Assembly (NCBI GenBank): GCA_002189035.1
Contig: NEEC01000235.1
Location: forward strand, 1 to 22,375
DNA: 22,375 nucleotides
DNA from: Utricularia gibba
Lineage: Eukaryota > Streptophyta > Magnoliopsida > Lamiales > Lentibulariaceae
Direction of reading: 5' to 3'
Shown: positions 1 through 9,083 of the stretch, piece by piece
Numbering within the stretch: position 1 is the first letter of the stretch
Layout of the letters: every line of letters begins with the position of its first letter
The notes under the pieces: model-generated
Told to the model about the DNA's origin: nothing
What the model saw: only the letters and a program-made list of their open reading frames with translations
The model's database searches: none
Translations under genes and position numbers: made by a program

Positions 1-139
1 TAAGACACTTTTCGTTGTGGCTTGTTTTTAATATGTCCACAGTTATCGGACAAACGTAACTCCAAATTATAATACTTGGAGCTCGAAAAGGGCTTCCCAA
101 CAGTGTGCTATGAAGAGCAAGGATCTGCATGTTATGCAA
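1..139. repeat. Partial A monomer (3' end)
   Basis: The window opens inside a monomer. The segment TAAGACACTTTTCGTTGTGG followed by CTTGTTTTTAATATG is the A form of the variable 3' region; B has GAGACACCTTTCG and GGCCCTTTTTT. It is followed by the invariant block with the SacI site at 79-84. The array therefore continues to the left of the window. Confidence 0.95.
60..81. other. Short inverted repeat (6-bp arms, 10-bp A/T-rich loop) in the invariant block
   Basis: CTCCAA at 60-65 is the exact reverse complement of TTGGAG at 76-81; the loop between them is A/T-rich (ATTATAATAC). The right arm overlaps the palindrome GAGCTC (79-84). The dyad recurs in every monomer at the same offset, except the copy near 2701 where one C of the left arm is missing. 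Six-base arms are weak, so it may be incidental. Confidence 0.6.
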
Positions 140-662
140 GAGGTGCTTCGCGGACCAGGATGTGCGACGTAGTCATTTCATTGCGCATCATCATTCGGGG
201 TGCATCCTAAAAATCACACGTGCACGGGATTCATTAAAAATAAATATTTACGCATATCCAGAGTGTATAACAGTGTTGGGATAAGTGATGCCACGAAATT
301 CATGATGTAGCATGTGACTTTTTTCCAACTTGATCGCATAGTAGATGAATTCTGACACCATATGTTGATGCATTTAGTTGCTATGATACTTCTGATTCTT
401 GATGCACCATTCCCGTATACCATGTCTCTAGTGGCTATTTGATTCTTTTGCCTTGTATGTTGTTCGCATCAATTTCGAGAACATGAAGCACATTATTAAA
501 TGCAGTCACCACGGAATGCCACGTGAGACACCTTTCGTTGTGGCCCTTTTTTAATATGTCCACAGTTATCGGACAAACGTAACTCCAAATTATAATACTT
601 GGAGCTCGAAAAGGGCTTCCCAACAGTGTGCTATGAAGAGCAAGGATCTGCATGTTATGCAA
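140..662. repeat. Monomer type B, reference copy (523 bp)
   Basis: Diagnostic features in order: GGTGCTTCGC at the start, CATCATCATTCGGGGTGCATCC, GGGATTCATT, CCAGAGTGTATAAC, GTAGCATGTG, CCAACTTGATCG, then AGTAGATGAATTCTGACACC with an EcoRI-type GAATTC at 347-352. The short form CATATGTTGATGCATTTAG, CCCGTATACC, CCTTGTATGTTGTTCGC, GAACATGAAGC, ATTAAATGCAGTCACCACGG and GGCCCTTTTTT follow. B has a second CACGTG hexamer (GCCACGTGAGAC) that A lacks. No internal subrepeats are obvious, so I take 523 bp as the true monomer and not a multiple of a shorter unit. Confidence 0.93.
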
Positions 663-863
663 GAGGTGTTTCGCGGACCAGGATGTGCGACGTAGTCATT
701 TCATTGCGCATCACCATTCGGGATGCAGCCGAAAAATCACACGTGCACCGGATTTGTTAAAAATAAATATTTACGCATATCCTGAGTATACAACAGTGTT
801 GGGATAAGTGATGCCACGAAATTCATGATGTAACATGTGACTTTTTTCCATCTTGATCGCATA

Positions 864-910
864 TCCGATGAAGTTTGACACCATATGTTTTGGCTGTTGA
901 TTGATTCAAT
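864..910. other. Variable segment 1 of the monomer (shown in the reference A copy)
   Basis: Between the conserved motifs TTGATCGCATA and TAGTTGCTATGATAC, A and B differ by five substitutions and by the only length difference between the two forms (13 bp, in the TTGATTGATTCAAT part). Many of the irregular monomers also carry their insertions and deletions here. The 13-bp excess lies beside the tandem TTGATTGATTC, so replication slippage is a plausible origin, though this is inference. Confidence 0.85.
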
Positions 911-988
911 TAGTTGCTATGATACTTCTGATTCTTGATGCACCATTCCCATACACCATGTCTCTAGTGGCTATTTGATTCTTTTGCC

Positions 989-1088
989 GTGTATCCCATT
1001 TGCATCAATGTCGAGAACGAGAAGCACATTCTTAGACGCAGCCACCAAGAAAGGACACCTAAGACACTTTTCGTTGTGGCTTGTTTTT
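989..1088. other. Variable segment 2 of the monomer (shown in the reference A copy)
   Basis: This 100-bp stretch lies between GATTCTTTTGCC and AATATGTCCAC. It contains 23 of the roughly 43 A/B substitutions although it is less than a fifth of the monomer. Most small deletions in the irregular monomers also fall here. Its boundary with the invariant block at 1089 is abrupt. Confidence 0.88.
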
Positions 1089-1204
1089 AATATGTCCACA
1101 GTTATCGGACAAACGTAACTCCAAATTATAATACTTGGAGCTCGAAAAGGGCTTCCCAACAGTGTGCTATGAAGAGCAAGGATCTGCATGTTATGCAAGA
1201 GGTG
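1089..1204. other. Invariant 116-bp block of the monomer (shown at the A/B junction)
   Basis: From AATATGTCCACAG to GCAAGAGGTG there is no substitution between A and B, and none that I could see among the 43 copies in the window. The only changes noticed are single-base deletions near 2701 (ACTCAAATT for ACTCCAAATT) and near 19085 (CGAAAGGG for CGAAAAGGG). The block contains GAGCTC and the inverted repeat CTCCAA/TTGGAG. Conserved boxes of this kind in satellites can be protein-binding or nucleosome-positioning sequence, but nothing here identifies a binding protein. Confidence 0.85.
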
Positions 1205-2257
1205 CTTCGCGGACCAGGATGTGCGACGTAGTCATTTCATTGCGCATCATCATTCGGGTGCATCCTAAAAATCACACGTGCACGGGATTCATTAAAAATA
1301 AATATTTACGCATATCCAGAGTGTATAACAGTGTTGGGATAAGTGATGCCACGAAATTCATGATGTAGCATGTGACTTTTTTCCAACTTGATCGCATAGT
1401 AGATGAATTCTGACACCATATGTTGATGCATTTAGTTGCTATGATACTTCTGATTCTTGATGCACCATTCCCGTATACCATGTCTCTAGTGGCTATTTGA
1501 TTCTTTTGCCTTGTATGTTGTTCGCATCAATTTCGAGAACATGAAGCACATTATTAAATGCAGTCACCACGGAATGCCACGTGAGACACCTTTCGTTGTG
1601 GCCCTTTTTTAAATATGTCCACAGTTATCGGACAAACGTAACTCCAAATTATAATACTTGGAGCTCGAAAAGGGCTTCCCAACAGTGTGCTATGAAGAGC
1701 AAGGATCTGCATGTTATGCAAGAGGTGTTTCGCGGACCAGGATGTGCGACGTAGTCATTTCATTGCGCATCACCATTCGGGATGCAGCCGAAAAATCACA
1801 CGTGCACCGGATTTGTTAAAAATAAATATTTACGCATATCCTGAGTGTATAACAGTGTTGGGATAAGTGATGCCACGAAATTCATGATGTAACATGTGAC
1901 TTTTTTCCATCTTGATCGCATATCCGATGAAGTTTGACACCATATGTTTTGGCTGTTGATTGATTCAATTAGTTGCTATGATACTTCTGATTCTTGATGC
2001 ACCATTCCCATACACCATGTCTCTAGTGGCTATTTGATTCTTTTGCCGTGTATCCCATTTGCATCAATGTCGAGAACGAGAAGCACATTCTTAGACGCAG
2101 CCACCAAGAAAGGACACCTAAGACACTTTTCGTTGTGGCTTGTTTTTAATATGTCCACAGTTATCGGACAAACGTAACTCCAAATTATAATACTTGGAGC
2201 TCGAAAAGGGCTTCCCAACAGTGTGCTATGAAGAGCAAGGATCTGCATGTTATGCAA
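1199..2257. repeat. Dimeric HOR unit (B+A), 1,059 bp, slightly variant
   Basis: B is 1199-1721 and A is 1722-2257. The B copy lacks one G near 1258 (TTCGGGTGCATCC) and has one extra A near 1611 (TTTTTTAAATATG), so its length stays 523. The A copy carries the B-type variant GAGTGTATAAC instead of GAGTATACAAC near 1845, a small sign of exchange between the two forms. Confidence 0.93.
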
Positions 2258-3313
2258 GAGGTGCTTCGCGGACCAGGATGTGCGACGTAGTCATTTCATT
2301 GCGCATCATCATTCGGGGTGCATCCTAAAAATCACACGTGCACGGGATTCATTAAAAATAAATATTTACGCATATCCAGAGTGTATAACAGTGTTGGGAT
2401 AAGTGATGCCACGAAATTCATGATGTAGCATGTGACTTTTTTCCAACTTGATCGCATAGTAGATGAATTCTGACACCATATGTTGATGCATTTAGTTGCT
2501 ATGATACTTCTGATTCTTGATGCACCATTCCGTATACCATGTCTCTAGTGGCTATTTGATTCTTTTGCCTTGTATGTTGTTCGCATCAATTTCGAGAACA
2601 TGAAGCACATTATTAAATGCAGTCACCACGGAATGCCACGTGAGACACCTTTCGTTGTGGCCTTTTTTAATATGTCCACAGTTATCGGACAAACGTAACT
2701 CAAATTATAATACTTGGAGCTCGAAAAGGGCTTCCCAACAGTGTGCTATGAAGAGCAAGGATCTGCATGTTATGCAAGAGGTGCTTCGCGGACCAGGATG
2801 TGCGACGTAGTCATTTCATTGCGCATCACCATTCGGGATGCAGCCGAAAAAATCACACGTGCACGGATTTGTTAAAAATAAATATTTACGCATATCCTGA
2901 GTATATAACAGTGTTGGGATAAGTGATGCCACGAAATTCATGATGTAACATGTGACTTTTTTCCATCTTGATCGCATATCCGATGAAGTTTGACACCATA
3001 TGTTTTGGCTGTTGATTGATTCAATTAGTTGCTATGATACTTCTGATTCTTGATGCACCATTCCCATACACCATGTCTCTAGTGGCTATTTGATTCTTTT
3101 GCCGTGTATCCCATTTGCATCAATGTCGAGAACGAGAAGCACATTCTTAGACGCAGCCACCAAGAAAGGACACCTAAGACACTTTTCGTTGTGGCTTGTT
3201 TTTAATATGTCCACAGTTATCGGACAAACGTAACTCCAAATTATAATACTTGGAGCTCGAAAAGGGCTTCCCAACAGTGTGCTATGAAGAGCAAGGATCT
3301 GCATGTTATGCAA
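2258..3313. repeat. Dimeric HOR unit (B+A), 1,056 bp, variant
   Basis: B is 2258-2777 (520 bp). It lacks one C in the CCCGTATACC motif (near 2531), one C in GGCCC before the T run (near 2662), and one C in CTCCAAAT (near 2701). A is 2778-3313 (536 bp); it begins with the B-type GGTGCTTCGC, has one extra A near 2850 (GCCGAAAAAATC), one C fewer (GCACGGATTTG) and the intermediate GAGTATATAAC. Confidence 0.92.
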
Positions 3314-3830
3314 GAGGTGCTTCGCGGACCAGGATGTGCGACGTAGTCATTTCATTGCGCATCATCATTCGGGGTGCATCCTAAAAATCACACGTGCACG
3401 GGATTCATTAAAAATAAATATTTACGCATATCCAGAGTGTATAACAGTGTTGGGATAAGTGATGCCACGAAATTCATGATGTAGCATGTGACTTTTTTCC
3501 ATCTTGATCGCATAGTAGATGAATTTGACACCATATGTTGATTGCATTTAGTTGCTATGATACTTCTGATTCTTGATGCACCATTCCCATATACCATGTC
3601 TCTAGTGGCTATTTGATTCTTTTGCCTTGTATGTTGTTCGCATCAATTTCGAGAACAGAAGCACATTCTTAACGCAGCACCAAGGAATGCCACGTAGACA
3701 CTTTCGTTGTGGCTTTTTTTAATATGTCCACAGTTATCGGACAAACGTAACTCCAAATTATAATACTTGGAGCTCGAAAAGGGCTTCCCAACAGTGTGCT
3801 ATGAAGAGCAAGGATCTGCATGTTATGCAA
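3314..3830. repeat. Irregular mosaic monomer (517 bp)
   Basis: The first part is B-like (GGGGTGCATCC, CCAGAGTGTATAAC, GTAGCATGTG). It then mixes forms: A-like CCATCTTG, GATGAATTTGACACC, CCCATATACC (half A, half B), and B-like GTATGTTGTTCGC. Variable segment 2 reads GAACAGAAGC, CTTAACGCAGCACCAAGG and CCACGTAGACAC, lacking single bases where A and B disagree. With the next monomer it breaks the A/B alternation. Confidence 0.88.
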
Positions 3831-4350
3831 GAGGTGCTTCGCGGACCAGGATGTGCGACGTAGTCATTTCATTGCGCATCATCATTCGGGGTGCATCCTA
3901 AAAATCACACGTGCACGGGATTCATTAAAAATAAATATTTACGCATATCCAGAGTGTATAACAGTGTTGGGATAAGTGATGCCACGAAATTCATGATGTA
4001 GCATGTGACTTTTTTCCAACTTGATCGCATATAGATGAATTTGACACCATATGGCTGTTGATTGATTCATTAGTTGCTATGATACTTCTGATTCTTGATG
4101 CACCATTCCCATATACCATGTCTCTAGTGGCTATTTGATTCTTTTGCCTGTATGTTTGCATCAATTTCGAGAACGAGAAGCACATTCTTAACGCAGCACC
4201 AAGAAAGGACACGTAAGACACTTTTCGTTGTGGCTTTTTTAATATGTCCACAGTTATCGGACAAACGTAACTCCAAATTATAATACTTGGAGCTCGAAAA
4301 GGGCTTCCCAACAGTGTGCTATGAAGAGCAAGGATCTGCATGTTATGCAA
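3831..4350. repeat. Irregular mosaic monomer (520 bp)
   Basis: B-like up to CCAACTTGATCG, then mixed: GCATATAGATGAATTTGACA, CATATGGCTGTTGATTGATT (an A-like insert missing TTTT), CCCATATACC, and GCCTGTATGTTTGC, a reduced blend of A GCCGTGTAT and B GCCTTGTAT. The end is mostly A-like (GAACGAGAAGC, CCAAGAAAGGACACGTAAGA). It is the extra monomer of a three-monomer stretch where two or four would be expected. Confidence 0.88.
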
Positions 4351-4886
4351 GAGGTGCTTCGCGGACCAGGATGTGCGACGTAGTCATTTCATTGCGCATC
4401 ATCATTCGGGGTGCATCCTAAAAATCACACGTGCACGGGATTCATTAAAAATAAATATTTACGCATATCCAGAGTGTATAACAGTGTTGGGATAAGTGAT
4501 GCCACGAAATTCATGATGTAACATGTGACTTTTTTCCATCTTGATCGCATATCCGATGAAGTTTGACACCATATGTTTTGGCTGTTGATTGATTCAATTA
4601 GTTGCTATGATACTTCTGATTCTTGATGCACCATTCCCATACACCATGTCTCTAGTGGCTATTTGATTCTTTTGCCGTGTATCCCATTTGCATCAATGTC
4701 GAGAACGAGAAGCACATTCTTAGACGCAGCCACCAAGAAAGGACACCTAAGACACTTTTCGTTGTGGCTTGTTTTTAATATGTCCACAGTTATCGGACAA
4801 ACGTAACTCCAAATTATAATACTTGGAGCTCGAAAAGGGCTTCCCAACAGTGTGCTATGAAGAGCAAGGATCTGCATGTTATGCAA
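4351..4886. repeat. B-to-A chimeric monomer (536 bp)
   Basis: The 5' part carries every B diagnostic (GGTGCTTCGC, CATCATCATTCGGGG, GGGATTCATT, CCAGAGTGTATAAC); the rest carries every A diagnostic from GTAACATGTG onward, including the 13-bp-longer segment. The last B-specific base is at 4479 and the first A-specific base at 4521, so the switch lies in 4480-4520. The junction is clean, without the scattered deletions of the two monomers before it. Confidence 0.9.
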
Positions 4887-5944
4887 GAGGTGCTTCGCGG
4901 ACCAGGATGTGCGACGTAGTCATTTCATTGCGCATCATCATTCGGGGTGCATCCTAAAAATCACACGTGCACGGGATTCATTAAAAATAAATATTTACGC
5001 ATATCCAGAGTGTATAACAGTGTTGGGATAAGTGATGCCACGAAATTCATGATGTAGCATGTGACTTTTTTCCAACTTGATCGCATAGTAGATGAATTCT
5101 GACACCATATGTTGATGCATTTAGTTGCTATGATACTTCTGATTCTTGATGCACCATTCCCGTATACCATGTCTCTAGTGGCTATTTGATTCTTTTGCCT
5201 TGTATGTTGTTCGCATCAATTTCGAGAACATGAAGCACATTATTAAATGCAGTCACCACGGAATGCCACGTGAGACACCTTTCGTTGTGGCCCTTTTTTA
5301 ATATGTCCACAGTTATCGGACAAACGTAACTCCAAATTATAATACTTGGAGCTCGAAAAGGGCTTCCCAACAGTGTGCTATGAAGAGCAAGGATCTGCAT
5401 GTTATGCAAGAGGTGTTTCGCGGACCAGGATGTGCGACGTAGTCATTTCATTGCGCATCATCATTCGGGATGCATCCGAAAAATCACACGTGCACGGATT
5501 TGTTAAAAATAAATATTTACGCATATCCTGAGTATACAACAGTGTTGGGATAAGTGATGCCACGAAATTCATGATGTAACATGTGACTTTTTTCCATCTT
5601 GATCGCATATCCGATGAAGTTTGACACCATATGTTTTGGCTGTTGATTGATTCAATTAGTTGCTATGATACTTCTGATTCTTGATGCACCATTCCCATAC
5701 ACCATGTCTCTAGTGGCTATTTGATTCTTTTGCCGTGTATCCCATTTGCATCAATGTCGAGAACGAGAAGCACATTCTTAGACGCAGCCACCAAGAAAGG
5801 ACACCTAAGACACTTTTCGTTGTGGCTTGTTTTTAATATGTCCACAGTTATCGGACAAACGTAACTCCAAATTATAATACTTGGAGCTCGAAAAGGGCTT
5901 CCCAACAGTGTGCTATGAAGAGCAAGGATCTGCATGTTATGCAA
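4887..5944. repeat. Dimeric HOR unit (B+A), 1,058 bp
   Basis: B at 4887-5409 looks canonical. A at 5410-5944 is 535 bp; near its start it has B-type bases (CATCATCATTC and TGCATCC) and one C fewer (GCACGGATTTG), then becomes canonical A. Confidence 0.93.
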
Positions 5945-7003
5945 GAGGTGCTTCGCGGACCAGGATGTGCGACGTAGTCATTTCATTGCGCATCATCATT
6001 CGGGGTGCATCCTAAAAATCACACGTGCACGGGATTCATTAAAAATAAATATTTACGCATATCCAGAGTGTATAACAGTGTTGGGATAAGTGATGCCACG
6101 AAATTCATGATGTAGCATGTGACTTTTTTCCAACTTGATCGCATAGTAGATGAATTCTGACACCATATGTTGATGCATTTAGTTGCTATGATACTTCTGA
6201 TTCTTGATGCACCATTCCCGTATACCATGTCTCTAGTGGCTATTTGATTCTTTTGCCTTGTATGTTGTTCGCATCAATTTCGAGAACATGAAGCACATTA
6301 TTAAATGCAGTCACCACGGAATGCCACGTGAGACACCTTTCGTTGTGGCCCTTTTTTAATATGTCCACAGTTATCGGACAAACGTAACTCCAAATTATAA
6401 TACTTGGAGCTCGAAAAGGGCTTCCCAACAGTGTGCTATGAAGAGCAAGGATCTGCATGTTATGCAAGAGGTGTTTCGCGGACCAGGATGTGCGACGTAG
6501 TCATTTCATTGCGCATCACCATTCGGGATGCAGCCGAAAAATCACACGTGCACCGGATTTGTTAAAAATAAATATTTACGCATATCCTGAGTATACAACA
6601 GTGTTGGGATAAGTGATGCCACGAAATTCATGATGTAACATGTGACTTTTTTCCATCTTGATCGCATATCCGATGAAGTTTGACACCATATGTTTTGGCT
6701 GTTGATTGATTCAATTAGTTGCTATGATACTTCTGATTCTTGATGCACCATTCCCATACACCATGTCTCTAGTGGCTATTTGATTCTTTTGCCGTGTATC
6801 CCATTTGCATCAATGTCGAGAACGAGAAGCACATTCTTAGACGCAGCCACCAAGAAAGGACACCTAAGACACTTTTCGTTGTGGCTTGTTTTTAATATGT
6901 CCACAGTTATCGGACAAACGTAACTCCAAATTATAATACTTGGAGCTCGAAAAGGGCTTCCCAACAGTGTGCTATGAAGAGCAAGGATCTGCATGTTATG
7001 CAA
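5945..7003. repeat. Dimeric HOR unit (B+A), 1,059 bp
   Basis: B 5945-6467 and A 6468-7003, both with all canonical diagnostics and standard lengths. Confidence 0.95.
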
Positions 7004-7517
7004 GAGGTGCTTCGCGGACCAGGATGTGCGACGTAGTCATTTCATTGCGCATCATCATTCGGGGTGCATCCTAAAAATCACACGTGCACGGGATTCATTA
7101 AAAATAAATATTTACGCATATCCAGAGTGTATAACAGTGTTGGGATAAGTGATGCCACGAAATTCATGATGTAGCATGTGACTTTTTTCCAACTTGATCG
7201 CATAGTAGATGAATTCTGACACCATATGTTGATGCATTTAGTTGCTATGATACTTCTGATTCTTGATGCACCATTCCCGTATACCATGTCTCTAGTGGCT
7301 ATTTGATTCTTTTGCCTTGTATGTTTCGCATCAATTTCGAGAACATGAAGCACATTATTAAATGCAGTCACCACGGAATGCTACGTGAGACGTTGTGGCC
7401 CTTTTTTAATATGTCCACAGTTATCGGACAAACGTAACTCCAAATTATAATACTTGGAGCTCGAAAAGGGCTTCCCAACAGTGTGCTATGAAGAGCAAGG
7501 ATCTGCATGTTATGCAA
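7004..7517. repeat. Shortened B monomer (514 bp)
   Basis: B diagnostics throughout. It is nine bases short: two in TATGTTTCGC (canonical TATGTTGTTCGC) and seven at 7390 (GAGACGTTGTGG where ACCTTTC is missing). There is also a C-to-T change in GCTACGTGAGA, which removes the second CACGTG. Confidence 0.92.
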
Positions 7518-8031
7518 GAGGTGCTTCGCGGACCAGGATGTGCGACGTAGTCATTTCATTGCGCATCATCATTCGGGGTGCATCCTAAAAATCACACGTG
7601 CACGGGATTCATTAAAAATAAATATTTACGCATATCCAGAGTGTATAACAGTGTTGGGATAAGTGATGCCACGAAATTCATGATGTAACATGTGACTTTT
7701 TTCCATCTTGATCGCATATAGATGAATTTGACACCATATGTTGATGATTTTAGTTGCTATGATACTTCTGATTCTTGATGCACCATTCCCATACCATGTC
7801 TCTAGTGGCTATTTGATTCTTTTGCCTTGTAGTTGCATCAATTTCGAGAACGAGAAGCACATTATTAAATGCAGCCACCAAGAAAGGACACCTAAGACAC
7901 TTTTCGTTGTGGCTTGTTTTTAATATGTCCACAGTTATCGGACAAACGTAACTCCAAATTATAATACTTGGAGCTCGAAAAGGGCTTCCCAACAGTGTGC
8001 TATGAAGAGCAAGGATCTGCATGTTATGCAA
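7518..8031. repeat. Irregular mosaic monomer (514 bp) in an A position
   Basis: The 5' part is B-like to GAGTGTATAAC. It then becomes A-like (GTAACATGTG, CCATCTTG), with GCATATAGATGAATTTGACA, TGTTGATGATTTTAG, CCCATACC and CCTTGTAGTTGCATC as reduced blends. The end is A-like (CACCAAGAAAGGACACCTAA, GGCTTGTTTTT). Alternation B-mosaic-B-A is kept, so it replaces an A monomer. Confidence 0.88.
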
Positions 8032-8547
8032 GAGGTGTTTCGCGGACCAGGATGTGCGACGTAGTCATTTCATTGCGCATCATCATTCGGGGTGCATCCT
8101 AAAAATCACACGTGCACGGGATTCATTAAAAATAAATATTTACGCATATCCAGAGTGTATAACAGTGTTGGGATAAGTGATGCCACGAAATTCATGATGT
8201 AGCATGTGACTTTTTTCCAACTTGATCGCATAGTAGATGAATTCTGACACCATATGTTGATGCATTTAGTTGCTATGATACTTCTGATTCTTGATGCACC
8301 ATTCCCATACCATGTCTCTAGTGGCTATTTGATTCTTTTGCCTTGTATGTTCGCATCAATTTCGAGAACATGAAGCACATTATTAAATGCAGTCACCACG
8401 GAATGCCACGTGAGACACCTTTCGTTGTGGCTTTTTTAATATGTCCACAGTTATCGGACAAACGTAACTCCAAATTATAATACTTGGAGCTCGAAAAGGG
8501 CTTCCCAACAGTGTGCTATGAAGAGCAAGGATCTGCATGTTATGCAA
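8032..8547. repeat. Shortened B monomer (516 bp) with A-type start
   Basis: It starts with A-type GGTGTTTCGC and is otherwise B, including GAATTC. Seven bases are missing: two in CCCATACC, three in TATGTTCGC, and two in GGCTTTTTTAAT. Confidence 0.9.
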
Positions 8548-9083
8548 GAGGTGCTTCGCGGACCAGGATGTGCGACGTAGTCATTTCATTGCGCATCACC
8601 ATTCGGGATGCAGCCGAAAAATCACACGTGCACGGGATTTGTTAAAAATAAATATTTACGCATATCCTGAGTGTATAACAGTGTTGGGATAAGTGATGCC
8701 ACGAAATTCATGATGTAACATGTGACTTTTTTCCATCTTGATCGCATATCCGATGAAGTTTGACACCATATGTTTTGGCTGTTGATTGATTCAATTAGTT
8801 GCTATGATACTTCTGATTCTTGATGCACCATTCCCATACACCATGTCTCTAGTGGCTATTTGATTCTTTTGCCGTGTATCCCATTTGCATCAATGTCGAG
8901 AACGAGAAGCACATTCTTAGACGCAGCCACCAAGAAAGGACACCTAAGACACTTTTCGTTGTGGCTTGTTTTTAATATGTCCACAGTTATCGGACAAACG
9001 TAACTCCAAATTATAATACTTGGAGCTCGAAAAGGGCTTCCCAACAGTGTGCTATGAAGAGCAAGGATCTGCATGTTATGCAA
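8548..9083. repeat. A monomer (536 bp) with B-type bases near its start
   Basis: Canonical length and A diagnostics from CATCACCATTCGGGATGCAG on, but with B-type GGTGCTTCGC, the hybrid GCACGGGATTTG and B-type GAGTGTATAAC. It leads directly into the long regular run. Confidence 0.92.

Larger units (their letters stand above)
140..1198. repeat. Dimeric HOR unit (B+A), 1,059 bp; reference copy
   Basis: This is the first complete dimer: a 523-bp B monomer (140-662) and a 536-bp A monomer (663-1198). Its sequence appears by eye to be the same as the units of the long regular run further right, so it serves as the reference here. The next dimer begins directly with no spacer. Confidence 0.95.
663..1198. 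repeat. Monomer type A, reference copy (536 bp)
   Basis: Diagnostic features in order: GGTGTTTCGC, CATCACCATTCGGGATGCAG, CACCGGATTTGTT, CCTGAGTATACAAC, GTAACATGTG, CCATCTTGATCG, ATCCGATGAAGTTTGACACC, the long form at 882-913 (CATATG, then TTTTGGCTGTTGATTGATTC, then AATTAG), CCCATACACC, CCGTGTATCCCATTTGC, GAACGAGAAGC, CTTAGACGCAGCCACCAAG and GGCTTGTTTTT. The 13-bp length excess over B lies entirely in 882-913. Base count by hand is 111 G and 111 C (41.4% G+C), with 21 CpG. Confidence 0.93.

Noticed and set aside
214-423. A 69-codon minus-strand reading frame in B monomers
   Set aside because: It does start at ATG, but it exists only in B copies, is altered or fused in the mosaic copies, and shows no domain or gene-like context. 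It is a by-product of satellite repetition.
435-662. A 75-codon minus-strand reading frame that recurs at most monomers
   Set aside because: It begins at a TTG, not an ATG, and recurs only because the repeat recurs. It is changed or extended by single-base indels in several copies, shows no recognisable domain, and its conserved part simply follows the conserved DNA block. Not a gene.
753-775. AT-rich TAAAAATAAATATTTACG as a TATA-type promoter or origin element
   Set aside because: TAAATATTTA is a palindrome and occurs in every monomer, but nothing else around it resembles a promoter or an origin. AT-rich patches are common in satellites.
1070-1090. CENP-B box-like sequence TTTCGTTGTGGCTTGTT
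   Set aside because: The first eight bases (TTTCGTTG) match the CENP-B box start, but the essential A and CGGG positions of the second half are absent (about 9 of 17 match). B monomers also have GGCCC here. I do not call a CENP-B box.
1135-1368. Plus-strand 77-codon frame appearing at a few monomers (also near 19608 and 20622)
   Set aside because: It stays open only in copies that have lost one G in CGGGGTGC, i.e. by a one-base indel. A gene would not depend on sporadic homopolymer loss.
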